64,000 nt of DNA, from positions 310,001 to 374,000 of the forward strand of contig BAAHQB010000091.1 of the NCBI GenBank assembly GCA_054601695.1. Direction: 5' to 3'. Positions 1 through 64,000 of the stretch are shown piece after piece; positions within the stretch are counted from its first letter, which is position 1; each line of letters starts with the position of its first letter. Origin of the DNA: Amorphochlora amoebiformis. Lineage: Eukaryota; Cercozoa; Chlorarachniophyceae. Made by a program: the position numbers and the translations under genes. The notes under the pieces were generated by a model. It was not told the DNA's origin. It did not search any database and saw only the letters and a list, made by a program, of their open reading frames with translations.

Positions 1-104
1 ACATACACAATTACATAATCACATCGTTCTTCATGTACACACATACACATACACGCGAAAAAATATATTTTGAATTTTAGGGGAGAACCCTCTAGTTACC
101 ATAC

Positions 105-16683
<16,579 letters not shown>

Positions 16684-16809
16684 CCTCTGATGACGATGTT
16701 CTGGGCGAGGATTTTTTTCAAATCCAAGGCACCTCCACCGGCATTTGACCGAACTATTAACACGCGCGAATTAAAAAGTCGGGAAGGCTGACCGAAAGTC
16801 AACGGCGCC
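16684..16809. promoter_or_regulatory. short divergent intergenic region (bidirectional promoter)
   Basis: Only 126 bp separate the proposed Rictor Met codon (16681-16683, minus) from the Met of the next gene (16810, plus). The stretch is free of TA repeats and of higher GC than its surroundings. Both 5' UTRs and core promoters must overlap, or one start is downstream of my choice (a second Met of the plus gene is at 16873). No TATA box stands out. Confidence 0.6.
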
Positions 16810-17704
16810 ATGTCAAAGGTCTCCTCGCTTTCCCCATCGAATATATACTGCACGAATCTAGCCAAAAGAATCATGAATTCAAACAATATCGTCGCTAAAT
16901 ATCATATTTTGGGACAGCCAAAATCGTCGGGGGCGGGCGTGTACAACAAACGTATAGCATCCGGGCAAGGGGAAGCCTTCACGAGGATCACCGGGGAGCA
17001 GGTGAGGAATGCTACGGACGAAGAATGCAAACTAAGGGTATACGCTCTTCTACTCAGCAGTTTTCGAAAGCTCTAGTTGCTAATCTGCTTGTTATCAGGT
17101 GTTAGAGCTTGTAGAAGGCCTCCATGGTGGCAACAAACGGCTTACTCTAGAGGAGTTTAAGAAGAAACACCAAGACACAATGGATGATATGAACATGCAA
17201 GACAATCCAGAAGCCAGGGCACAGTATAGGAAGCAGCTGGATTTGGAAAGGAAAAAGAGGGTAGGGTTGTGTTATTGCTTCCATTAGTGACACTGGTTTG
17301 AGAGGAATTGAGAGGAATTGGCCCTACGGGAGGTGGCGAACGGAAGGACTAAGTTCTTCTCCCTGACTACATGAGAGATTGGGCGGCTGAATGGGTAGGG
17401 GGTGGAAAATGAGATTAATGATCATTGAAAATCCTTTGTTTAGCCTTTTGATGGATTCTCCTTTTTGATATACGGTGATTAGATGAAGATGGCCAAAAAA
17501 AGGAAAAAGGATGAGGAGAGGAAAAAGAAGGAAAAGAAGAAGAAAAAGGTGGACTACCCATGTGTGCGGTTATCCACATCCATGTGTATGTCCACATGTT
17601 TTCAGAGTCTTCACCTTTTCCAAATAAATAAATATGTAATAAGATATATATATATATATATACACATATATATATATATATATATATAAATATACATATA
17701 TATT

Positions 17705-17738
<34 letters not shown>

Positions 17739-17794
17739 ACAACACACATATGTAGAAATATGCATATGTAAATTTACACTACAAACGAAATATA

Positions 17795-17860
<66 letters not shown>

Positions 17861-18501
17861 GTGTGTATGTGTTTTTATATATACATATAGACTTATTTAT
17901 TAAAAATATCATAATATTTATGTAATACATTTGAATATATTATACTATATATATATATATATATTATATTATATGTATATATATATATATATATCTGCAT
18001 ATGTATATCAATATAATTGTCCACCATGCACACAAAGGCAAACATACCAGGAAGAGACAAATGTACAGAGGTTCTGACGCGTGTGGTGTTATTCAAAAAA
18101 TCAGAAAAAAGATAAAGACAAAAAGAAGAAAAAGGAAAAGAAGAGGAAGAAAAAAGACAAGGATAGAGATAAGGTTAACCAAAAACTTGACCATAATGCT
18201 ACACCCAGGGTGTACGTGTGAAAGGGAAGAAAGAGAAGGATACGGAGAGATGAATCTGGATTTTGGGGAAATATCGAGCGAAAGAAAGGAGAGAAAAGTG
18301 ATAGGCTATGAGCAGAGGAGGAAGAGAGAGGAGAGAGCATGTAGGAGAAAGTGAAGGAGAAGGGAGGGAGGGTTAGAGGATTGAAAAGGAGGACAGAGGG
18401 ACGGAGACAAGGGGAAGGGTTCACCTCCCTCCCTTTCTCTCCTTCACCTCGTATGTATATACATAAAACATACATATATATACATATAACAGATATGTAT
18501 A

Positions 18502-18539
<38 letters not shown>

Positions 18540-19030
18540 ATATACTTGTTATATACATTTATATATATATGCAGATATGTACTATATATATATATATATA
18601 TATATATAAATATATAATATATATATATATATATTTATATATAATATATATATATATATGTAATATATACATATATATATATTTAAATGCATATGTATAC
18701 TTGTGTATGTGTGTATATATAATTTAATAAGTTTATTATAAATATATCGATGTTTATGTATACATAGAGAGAAATATTTGAGTGGTTTCGTGCAATTTTT
18801 ACGCACACAGTCTATATATTTAAAGCACTTGATTCCTCGCATCCCTTTCCTTCCTTTCCTCCGTTTCTTCTCGCTCTTTCCCAAGGGAGAACGCGGGTTA
18901 GCTTGAGAGCCTAACAGCTAATCCTATCCCTAAGGACAAGAGTAGAGAGGGCAGTGTCTCTGGGGAAGACTCAAGCTCCGATAGCGAGAGGGCGAAGAAG
19001 CGACAGAAGAAATCTTCTGAGAAGAGCTGA
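16810..19030 (+). CDS. Lys-rich probable nuclear protein, five exons, about 222 aa
   Basis: Exons 16810-17059, 17106-17260, 17483-17548, 18105-18173 and 18902-19030 (TGA at 19028-19030) join in phase, with small introns. The N-terminal ~135 residues look globular and conserved ([20 protein letters not shown], then [20 protein letters not shown] and [19 protein letters not shown]). Exons 3 and 4 are almost pure Lys/Arg/Glu/Asp and exon 5 is Ser/Glu/Lys-rich, ending [11 protein letters not shown]. This is typical of small nuclear or splicing-associated proteins with basic low-complexity tails. I do not recognise the family with certainty. The exon 1/2 junction is uncertain: the alternative acceptor at 17099 changes phase. 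Introns 1 and 2 lack TA repeat. Confidence 0.8.
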
Positions 19031-19713
19031 CAAACCCTGATCTGCGCCTCGACCTGGTTACCAGTTACTGCATTTATCAAAGGATTCTTTTTAACTAACT
19101 TTTCTCCCGACTGGCTTATAATTATGATATTACGAGTTATCTAGAATATATCAGATCTAGCGGATTGAGCTGAGCACTATATAACTAGTATATAACTAGT
19201 ATAACTAGTATAAGTTATTATGACGGGGTTCAATAGTCGATTTATAATCAAGAAGTCAGTCAATGTGATATTAACCAAGCGTAGGATTAGTAACAGTTAT
19301 CTATGGACAACTAGATCCAGTATAACTATGATAGAGTCTGGATAGTCTGATAATGATTAATATTGTGGCCCAGATAGTGTGGCCCATGTCTAGTAATTAA
19401 CAACTTTTTCTAAGATCAACTTCCATCTGGTACATACACTTGCTACGCGGCAACGCACTGATTAGACCGAGCGTGTCCAGTTCATGCTAGCCACGGCGGA
19501 TGTTGAAACTGCGGCGTGCTCAGCCGTGGTAGATTGGCTTCCTGCGACCGTCGACTTGGGTTTAGCATACCGATACCGTCTTGATCGTGCATGACTACGT
19601 GCAAGAGAGTGTTTGAATATATCTAGATTAGGTGGACACATACACACATATATATATATATATTATACATATATATATATATATATATATATGTTTACAC
19701 ATACACACACACA

Positions 19714-19750
<37 letters not shown>

Positions 19751-19836
19751 TACATACACACACACAAACAATATATATATATATATACATACATACATAA
19801 AATATATATATTTATATATGTATATATATATATATG

Positions 19837-19885
<49 letters not shown>

Positions 19886-20093
19886 TTATATTTGCATTTT
19901 CGCGCACATATATATATATATTACATATATACATATATACACATATACATATATGCATATATGTGTATATATATATATATAAATATATACATACATATAT
20001 ATACATATATATATGTATATATGTATATGTGTGTGTGTACATATGTATGTGGACATATGTATGTGGACATTAACACACTTGCTCACGAAGCAG
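19031..20093. other. convergent intergenic region
   Basis: Between the ends of two convergent genes. 19080-19620 is unique, with clustered ACTAGTATA/TATAACTAGT strings at 19170-19215. At 19471-19593 an AG-preceded plus-strand frame (ERVQFMLATADVETAAC...) looks protein-like but has no partner exon, so I do not call a gene. 19630-20070 is TA/CA microsatellite. Confidence 0.5.
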
Positions 20094-25536
<5,443 letters not shown>

Positions 25537-25563
25537 CTGGTAAATAGTAATTACGTATATATA

Positions 25564-25602
<39 letters not shown>

Positions 25603-25610
25603 TTTATATG

Positions 25611-25965
25611 TACACATGTATAATCGCATTATTGAGCTAAATTATTGTATGGTATGTACGTCTCTATATTCATGAATATGTACATCTAGATGCTTACATA
25701 AATATATGTATATATAAAGATGTATATATATACACATGTATAATCGCATTATTGAGCTAAATTATTGTATGGTATGTACGTCTCTATATTCATGAATATG
25801 TACATCTAGACACCTACATAAATATATGTATATAAACAGATGTATATATATACACATGTATAATCGCATTATTGAGCTAAATTATTGTATGATATGTACG
25901 TCTCTATATTCATGAATACGTACATCTAGACACCTACATAAATATATTTATATGTACAGTTGTAT
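25611..25965. repeat. three tandem copies, 120-bp period
   Basis: ACACATGTATAATCGCATTA begins copies at about 25611, 25731 and 25851, nearly identical for ~100 bp and ending in TA/CA-rich linkers. They lie 5' of the dioxygenase exon at 25493-25536. An LNNAIIH-like frame after an AG on the minus strand might be an exon copy, but phase does not support it. Confidence 0.9.
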
Positions 25966-25983
25966 ATATATATAAACATATAT

Positions 25984-26014
<31 letters not shown>

Positions 26015-26046
26015 CATACATATATATTATATACATATAAGTTTAC

Positions 26047-26091
<45 letters not shown>

Positions 26092-26262
26092 CACACATAT
26101 ATATATATATATAAATATATATATATATATGTATATAATATAAATATATATAATTATGGCCATATATTTGTATTTATATATAGATATATATTATATACTT
26201 ACATACATGCACACAAACACACACACATATATATATTTATATACATACATATATATATATAT

Positions 26263-26402
<140 letters not shown>

Positions 26403-26416
26403 CTTTTAGAGTTTTA

Positions 26417-26473
<57 letters not shown>

Positions 26474-26533
26474 TCTCCCGTCTTTTAGAGTTTTATGCAT
26501 ATGTATATATTATATATATATATATATATAATA

Positions 26534-26577
<44 letters not shown>

Positions 26578-26626
26578 ATATTATATATAGATACACATGT
26601 GTGTATATACATACATACATAATATG

Positions 26627-26740
<114 letters not shown>

Positions 26741-26809
26741 TTGGGAGAAGTGGAAGGGTAAAGACAAAGAAAAAAGACGCGAAAAAATCTGAAACAGACC
26801 CACAAACAC

Positions 26810-26854
26810 AGAGAGAGAGAGAGAGGGAGAGAGGGAGAGAGAGAGAAAGAGAGA

Positions 26855-26892
<38 letters not shown>

Positions 26893-26941
26893 GAGAGAGA
26901 GAAAGAGAGAGGGAGAGAGAGAGAGGGAGAGAGAGAGAGGG

Positions 26942-26972
<31 letters not shown>

Positions 26973-26986
26973 GAGAGGGAGAGAGG

Positions 26987-27022
<36 letters not shown>

Positions 27023-27076
27023 GGGAGAGAGAGAGATTGGGAGAGAGAGAGGGAGAGAGAGAGGGAGGGAGAGAGG

Positions 27077-27120
<44 letters not shown>

Positions 27121-27128
27121 GAGAGAGT
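26810..27128. repeat. (GA)n array with GGGA interruptions
   Basis: About 320 bp of GA/GGGA on the plus strand, CT on the minus. It lies just beyond the 3' end of the minus-strand gene that stops at 27153. Confidence 0.95.
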
Positions 27129-27152
27129 TTTATTGGTATGGGTGTTGAGAAG

Positions 27153-30902
<3,750 letters not shown>

Positions 30903-31087
30903 CGCTGAGTCATCGCCAACGATGATCTGATATATCCCCGGGGATCCCCGGAGTACACGGGAATTCGGAATCTCGAGAAATCTCGAGAGATCCTAATTCC
31001 CGGGATCCAAACGAGACCCGCTTCCCGTTGGACCTCCTCCGTCCGGGACTCTCCCCCACCCTCCCAAACTTTTTAAAAATAGGAAAA
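30903..31087. promoter_or_regulatory. GC-rich divergent intergenic region
   Basis: Between the proposed start of the minus gene (30902) and that of the plus gene (31088). GC- and CpG-rich, with palindromic words (CCCCGGGGATCCCCGG, AATCTCGAGAAATCTCGAGA, CCCGGG). It is the only strongly GC-rich non-exonic stretch in this part and fits a bidirectional promoter. Starts on both sides are provisional. Confidence 0.45.
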
Positions 31088-38084
<6,997 letters not shown>

Positions 38085-38176
38085 AATTCTGGGAGGTTTT
38101 TTGAATTATTTGAGTGTATTGATTTATGGCTTAGTCGGGCCTTATAGATATATGTGTGTGTGTGTGTATACATGTA

Positions 38177-38219
<43 letters not shown>

Positions 38220-38339
38220 ATTTATAGATAATATGTGTGTATTACAGACTTAAATGTATATGATATCCTACATACACATATATATACACATATACATAGT
38301 AATATATATACATATATATATATTATATATAAGTATATA

Positions 38340-38401
<62 letters not shown>

Positions 38402-38419
38402 TACATGTGTTATCATGTA

Positions 38420-38455
<36 letters not shown>

Positions 38456-38748
38456 TATATGCATAATTTCACAGAATATGCATCTATACTACCAATACAT
38501 CATCTCTCTCTATATATATATATATACACACATATATACATATATGTACAGTATACAATATATAACTAAATACTTGTGTATATACATACATTTTTAGTAT
38601 ATATAAATATATATATATACATATGTATATATGTATATATGCATATATATATATATATATACATATAGTTATATACATATAAATATATATTTACATATGC
38701 ATATATATGTATATATACATATACTTATATTAAATAACACGTATATTT

Positions 38749-38809
<61 letters not shown>

Positions 38810-38812
38810 CAG
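38085..38812. other. TA-rich interval before methyltransferase exons
   Basis: Mostly TA/CA microsatellite. The short islands near 38090-38150, 38250-38275 and 38465-38510 show no convincing exon or start codon in phase with 38813. The first exon(s) of the next gene should lie here. Confidence 0.5.
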
Positions 38813-46100
<7,288 letters not shown>

Positions 46101-46104
46101 TTCT

Positions 46105-46432
46105 TCCTTGCTTTTTCCTCGCTTCTTCTGATTCTTCCTTGCTTTTTCCTCGCTTCTTCTGCTTTTTCCTCGCTTTTTCCTCGCTTTTTCCTCGCTTTTT
46201 CCTCGCTTTTTCCTCGCTTTTTCCTCGCTTTTTCCTCGCTTTTTCCTCGCTTCTTCCTCGCTTCTTCCTCTCTTCTTCCTCGCTTTTTCCTCGCTTCTTC
46301 CTCGCTTCTTCCTCGCTTCTTCCTCGCTTCTTCCTAGCTTCTTCCTCGCTTTTTCCTAGCTTCTTCCTCGCTTCTTCCTCGCTTCTTCCTCGCTTCTTCC
46401 TCGCTTCTTCCTCGATTCTTCCTCACTTCTTC
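46105..46432. repeat. minisatellite (TTCCTCGCTTTT/TTCCTCGCTTCT)n
   Basis: About 27 units of 12 bp, in two variants that are locally homogenised (TTTTTCC first, TTCTTCC later). It begins within the last codons of the methyltransferase gene: its TTCCTTGCTTTT seed follows the TGA at 46098-46100. Confidence 0.9.
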
Positions 46433-46499
46433 CTTCCATCTAAACACCTCCCACTCTCTCTCTATGTATTTGTGTGTGTTCTCCCTCTATCTCTGTTTT

Positions 46500-46539
46500 T
46501 TTTCCTTCTCTCTCTCTCTCTCTGCTTCTGTGTGTGTTA

Positions 46540-46619
<80 letters not shown>

Positions 46620-47040
46620 TCTATCTCTCTCTCTCTCCATCTCTCTCTGCACCTGAACCCTATCCCTACCCTAACGCTAACCCTAATCCCAAATCCCAAC
46701 CAGAACCCGAACCCTAATCCTAACCCTAACCCTAGCCCTAACCCTTACCCTAACCCTAACCCTAACCCTAACCCTAACCTAACTCTCTCTTTCTCATTAT
46801 CGTATTTTCTATAGAAGAATGCGAAGAGCTGTAATTATCTTAGAAAGCGCCCTCCTTCTCTCTAAATATATCTTTGCTCTCCTCTCTATCTCTATCTCTC
46901 TCTCTCTCTCCCTCTCTTCCTCTCTTCCTCTCTTCCTCTCTTCTCACTATCGTATTTTTCCTCTAACTGTCTCTCTGCTCTCTCTCTCTCTCTCTCTTTC
47001 TCTTTCTTTCTCTCTTCCTCTCTTTCTCACTATCGTATTT
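46500..47040. repeat. CT blocks, CCCTAA array and decayed exon-edge copies
   Basis: CT-rich 46500-46640 and 46880-47030 surround a degenerate CCCTAA array at 46660-46785. The TCTCAYTATCGTATTT acceptor-side string occurs at about 46792, 46945 and 47028. The first copy is followed by a mutated version of the exon at 47046 that carries an in-frame TAA. Confidence 0.8.
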
Positions 47041-47045
47041 GTTAG

Positions 47046-51828
<4,783 letters not shown>

Positions 51829-51888
51829 TAAATATATATATACATAAACACACATACACATATATATACACATACATACATATATGTA

Positions 51889-51929
<41 letters not shown>

Positions 51930-51996
51930 CTTATTATGCGTTCGACCGTTGGTTAGCAAGATCCCTTCTAAGTTATACTAATCCTAATCTGTATAT

Positions 51997-52072
<76 letters not shown>

Positions 52073-52145
52073 ATAATACTTATTATGCGTTCGACCGTTG
52101 GTTAGCAAGAACCCTTCTAAGTTATACTAATCCTAATCTGTATAT

Positions 52146-52182
<37 letters not shown>

Positions 52183-52317
52183 CACACAAATACACATATA
52201 TATACACATACATACATATATGTATATATGTATATACATATATATATATATAATACTTATTATGCGTTCGACCGTTCGTTAGCAAGAACCCTTCTAAGTT
52301 ATACTAATCCTAATCTG

Positions 52318-52378
<61 letters not shown>

Positions 52379-52391
52379 TTTATATATGTAC

Positions 52392-52440
<49 letters not shown>

Positions 52441-52450
52441 TATATGCAAG

Positions 52451-52481
<31 letters not shown>

Positions 52482-52487
52482 GTATAC

Positions 52488-52552
<65 letters not shown>

Positions 52553-52575
52553 TAATATACATATATATATAATAA

Positions 52576-52649
<74 letters not shown>

Positions 52650-52694
52650 AAATGTTTAGCAAGAGCTCTTCTAAGACAGAATTATCCTAATCAC

Positions 52695-52744
<50 letters not shown>

Positions 52745-52832
52745 TACATACATATATACATAACCAATCCTTACCCTAACCCTAACCCAAACCTTACCAT
52801 ATCCCTATCCCTAACCCTGCTTCTAAAACCAG

Positions 52833-53018
52833 AGGAAAACCCAGCCGAAAAGATAAAAAATCAATCTGGGCGAGAAGTGGACCCGTTACTACCGGGGACT
52901 GCCTACGTCGACCCGGGGCTAGTGAAAGATTTAGCAAGGGTGGTGTGACGTATATATGTTCATATATGTATATATATGCGTATGTACATGTATATATATA
53001 TATGTATATATATTTATA

Positions 53019-53049
<31 letters not shown>

Positions 53050-53138
53050 GTATTAGATACGAATATTTTTATATATATGTGTAAATGCATATATATGCAT
53101 GCGTATATGTTCTGCGTATATACCCATGTGTGTATATG

Positions 53139-53185
<47 letters not shown>

Positions 53186-53274
53186 TACATAATGTATTTA
53201 TATATATATATACATATATATATATATAAATAATATTTATTTATTTATATGCATGTGTGTGCGTACATATATAT

Positions 53275-53324
<50 letters not shown>

Positions 53325-53336
53325 GTGCGTGTGTGT

Positions 53337-53380
<44 letters not shown>

Positions 53381-53553
53381 ATATAAACTCGTAATATATA
53401 ATGTCCACATATAATATATATATATATATATATAAAGGTCGGGTGCTCAGAGGAGAAGGCTTCAGAAATTTCGAGAAAATTATCCGAAAAAGCCGCAGAA
53501 TTAGCGAAATCGGTCTTATGTATACATAAAATCGTTCATTTATATATATTCGC

Positions 53554-53598
<45 letters not shown>

Positions 53599-53613
53599 TG
53601 TATATGATTTTAC

Positions 53614-53655
<42 letters not shown>

Positions 53656-53676
53656 TTATTTATAGATGTATATAAT

Positions 53677-53722
<46 letters not shown>

Positions 53723-53756
53723 TATATATATATATGAATATGGGTACGTACGTGTG

Positions 53757-53800
<44 letters not shown>

Positions 53801-53828
53801 GATATTCTAAGATGCTGTCTACATGCAT

Positions 53829-53881
<53 letters not shown>

Positions 53882-54012
53882 AATATATATATATATATAC
53901 ATTACATATATACATAATATGTATTTTAAGTATAAATATACAAACATATATATATGTATATATATATATATATTTATATATATTTACACATATACACATG
54001 TACATATAATAC

Positions 54013-54076
<64 letters not shown>

Positions 54077-54119
54077 CACATATACACATATACATATAAT
54101 ACATAATATATATATATAT

Positions 54120-54174
<55 letters not shown>

Positions 54175-54208
54175 TATAATACATAATATATATATATATA
54201 TATATTTA

Positions 54209-54250
<42 letters not shown>

Positions 54251-54325
54251 ATATATATATATATACCTGCATAGGTTTCAGATGGTTCCGTTAAGGGAGT
54301 TTCAGGAAAGGTGGAAGTCAAGAGG

Positions 54326-54412
<87 letters not shown>

Positions 54413-54471
54413 CATAAGTATATATAAAAATCTACATATATATATTTTTATATATATATATATATATATAT

Positions 54472-54523
<52 letters not shown>

Positions 54524-54540
54524 TATATATATTTAGATAT

Positions 54541-54571
<31 letters not shown>

Positions 54572-54635
54572 CATGTATTTATATATACATGTATTTATAT
54601 ATACATGTAGTACGTATGTACTTATATATACTTAC

Positions 54636-54683
<48 letters not shown>

Positions 54684-54761
54684 CATATATATTGTCAGCG
54701 CAGTGGTATGGTATATGGTAGTCCAGAGTTTGATTCAAGTCCGTTAGTACCGGCAAGTTAA
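52833..54761 (+). CDS. exons of an unknown protein, 5' part unresolved
   Basis: Exons 52833-52942 ([20 protein letters not shown]), 53438-53512 ([20 protein letters not shown]), 54275-54324 ([16 protein letters not shown]) and 54704-54761 ([21 protein letters not shown]) join in phase. The first begins in phase 1, which the end of the preceding gene does not supply. It is directly preceded by CCCTAA-like repeat, which is also open in frame. Composition: acidic/Pro loop, then a short helical Ala/Glu/Lys segment, then Gly/Ser/Val. No family recognised. A donor at 54755 (GTTAAT) is an alternative to the stop and would lead to the island at 55123. Confidence 0.55.
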
Positions 54762-54764
54762 TCT

Positions 54765-54840
54765 CCGAGAAATTTCCGGGATCTCCAGTGATCTCCGAGA
54801 AATTTCCGGGATCTCCAGTGATCTCCAGCTATCTGTAGTA
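54765..54840. repeat. 30-bp direct duplication (ATCTCCGAGAAATTTCCGGG + ATCTCCAGTG)
   Basis: Two adjacent exact copies with a third partial one (ATCTCCAGCTATCTGTAGTA). The words resemble those of the dispersed element at 5300-5475 and 7080-7255. Confidence 0.85.
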
Positions 54841-54866
54841 TAAGTACGAATATACTTCAACACGCT

Positions 54867-54926
<60 letters not shown>

Positions 54927-54989
54927 TCTTCAAGCCGTATATACACTCATATTATTTATATATTGTTGCTTTGACAATATGTGGGTGTG

Positions 54990-55050
<61 letters not shown>

Positions 55051-55122
55051 ATATAAGTATGTATATATATATATATATATAAGTATGTATATATATATAT
55101 ATATATACTTATGATATTGTAG

Positions 55123-55192
55123 CCGATGGGTCCGGCTTTCTTCTTAATGTAGCTACATCTAATATACAGATATGTATATATGTATATATATA

Positions 55193-55223
<31 letters not shown>

Positions 55224-55252
55224 GTAAAAAATTATATATATATATAAAAAAT

Positions 55253-55292
<40 letters not shown>

Positions 55293-55389
55293 TTATATAT
55301 ATACATATATATATAGACATATATATATATACTAATATATTTGTGTGTGTATGTATAAAACACGTTTTATATCATATTATATTGTACTA

Positions 55390-55428
<39 letters not shown>

Positions 55429-55571
55429 TTACATTAATATGTGTTTATGTATAGAGCGCATTTAATATATCGCACGTTATAATGTATTTATGTAAATACA
55501 TATATATATATATATATTATATATATATATATATATTTGTATGTATACATTCATATTTATACACACACATA

Positions 55572-55620
<49 letters not shown>

Positions 55621-55660
55621 CATACATATATATAGGTACAAGCATAGCTTAGACGTCGTA

Positions 55661-55753
<93 letters not shown>

Positions 55754-55783
55754 TACAGGTACAAGCATAGCTTAGACGTCGTA

Positions 55784-55851
<68 letters not shown>

Positions 55852-55913
55852 ATGTATGTATGTATATATGTATACATGTACATATGTATATATATATATA
55901 TATACATATATAC

Positions 55914-55988
<75 letters not shown>

Positions 55989-56085
55989 CAGGTACAAGCA
56001 TAGCTTAGACGTCTTAGCTAAGGGAAGCAGTATTCATCTCAAGATCACCCCATTGTATTTCGACAAGTTATTTGGTACTTTATAA
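55123..56085 (+). CDS. terminal exon(s) of an unknown protein
   Basis: 55992-56085 encodes [20 protein letters not shown] then [10 protein letters not shown] and TAA. A small island 55123-55148 (MGPAFFL or, in another frame, TDGSGFLLN) may precede it in phase. Two truncated copies of the acceptor edge of 55992 lie at about 55633-55664 and 55757-55786, the pattern seen at genuine exons. It may be the true end of the 52833-54761 gene or a separate one. Confidence 0.5.
55630..55790. repeat. two copies of the acceptor edge of exon 55992-56085
   Basis: AGGTACAAGCATAGCTTAGA plus CGTCGTAGC in each, against CGTCTTAGC in the real exon, separated by TA tracts of ~90 and ~200 bp. Confidence 0.92.
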
Positions 56086-56194
56086 CATCACATTACCACA
56101 CCACCCTTATTCGGTAGTACATAACATGACATTATATGGCATTATACCACACCAATCTACCTAAAATCGGATCAGATCATATCAAATCGGATCA

Positions 56195-56318
56195 GGTGAT
56201 ATCTCATCAGATCACGTGAGATCACATCGGATCACGTGAGATCACATCAGATCACGTGATATCACATCAGATCACGTGATATCACATCAGATCACGTGAT
56301 ATCACATCAAATCACATC
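56195..56318. repeat. 22-bp minisatellite with ATCACGTGAT palindrome
   Basis: Five to six units of ATCACATCAGATCACGTGAT + AT/GA, each holding a CACGTG core, just 3' of the TAA at 56085. No gene in it. Confidence 0.88.
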
Positions 56319-56340
56319 GCTGACGGAATAATGCGATATT

Positions 56341-56429
<89 letters not shown>

Positions 56430-56459
56430 TATATATATATATATATAGTGGGAGACCAG

Positions 56460-63678
<7,219 letters not shown>

Positions 63679-63710
63679 ATATAAATTATGTACACAGATA
63701 TTACATATCA

Positions 63711-63741
<31 letters not shown>

Positions 63742-63821
63742 ATATATACATTATGTACACACACATCATATAATACATATACATACATATATATAATATA
63801 TATATACGCATATATATATAT

Positions 63822-63855
<34 letters not shown>

Positions 63856-63909
63856 ATATTGCAAAATATACATATATTTATATATATATATATATATACA
63901 CACATATAT

Positions 63910-63945
<36 letters not shown>

Positions 63946-64000
63946 GTATGTATATATATATATATATCATTCATAATATAATGTACTAAATGCTATGTTT

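Noticed and set aside
19080-19460. Solo LTR of a retrotransposon
   Set aside because: The repeated ACTAGTATA words and a possible TGTTAA end were suggestive, but I see no second LTR, target duplication or pol-like frame.

Overview
This window is a stretch of a eukaryotic nuclear genome, probably from a unicellular organism. It is dominated by (TA)n microsatellite. The rest is interstitial TTAGGG/CCCTAA arrays, (CT)n/(GA)n blocks and short islands of unique sequence. The long apparent reading frames rich in Tyr/Ile (TA arrays) or Ser/Leu and Arg/Glu (CT/GA arrays) are repeat artefacts. The unique islands mostly behave as exons of about 18-270 nt flanked by ..AG and GT.., the donor very often starting GTATAT. 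When islands are joined, codon phase is kept across most junctions and conserved protein families appear. Exon calls were made by eye from splice signals, phase and remembered family motifs. No search was run.

Layout. (1) 105-16683, minus: the N-terminal and middle parts of Rictor (TORC2), about 29 exons, running off the left edge. (2) 16810-19030, plus: a divergent five-exon gene for a Lys-rich, probably nuclear protein. (3) 20094-25536, minus: a 2-oxoglutarate/Fe(II) dioxygenase with a repeat-encoded tail. (4) 27153-30902, minus: a small unknown protein. (5) 31088-38084, plus: an unknown protein with a CxxC motif. (6) 38813-46100, plus: a SAM-dependent methyltransferase with a C-terminal Cys-rich, MYND-like region. 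(7) 47046-51828, plus: a gene whose end resembles motif X of cytosine-C5 DNA methyltransferases. (8) 52833-56085, plus: exons of one or two unknown genes. (9) 56460-63602, plus: a PCIF1/CAPAM-type mRNA cap adenosine N6-methyltransferase with its NPPF motif, running off the right edge.

The most unusual feature is what surrounds the exons. Many real exons have truncated tandem copies of one edge beside them: the last 30-60 nt plus donor, or the acceptor plus first 20-50 nt. The copies are separated by TA tracts. Telomeric arrays lie inside introns, mostly with the C-rich strand in the sense direction just before a 3' splice site, where they would offer a branch-point-like CTAAC every 6 nt. Pyrimidine (CT) arrays tend to precede acceptors and purine (GA) arrays tend to follow donors.

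TTAGGG repeats, Rictor resembling fungal forms and a PCIF1-type enzyme fit a non-yeast opisthokont protist or early-branching fungus, but an alga or other protist is not excluded. Genes 6, 7 and 9 may all modify nucleic acids or proteins by methylation. I see no operon-like logic beyond two divergent gene pairs.
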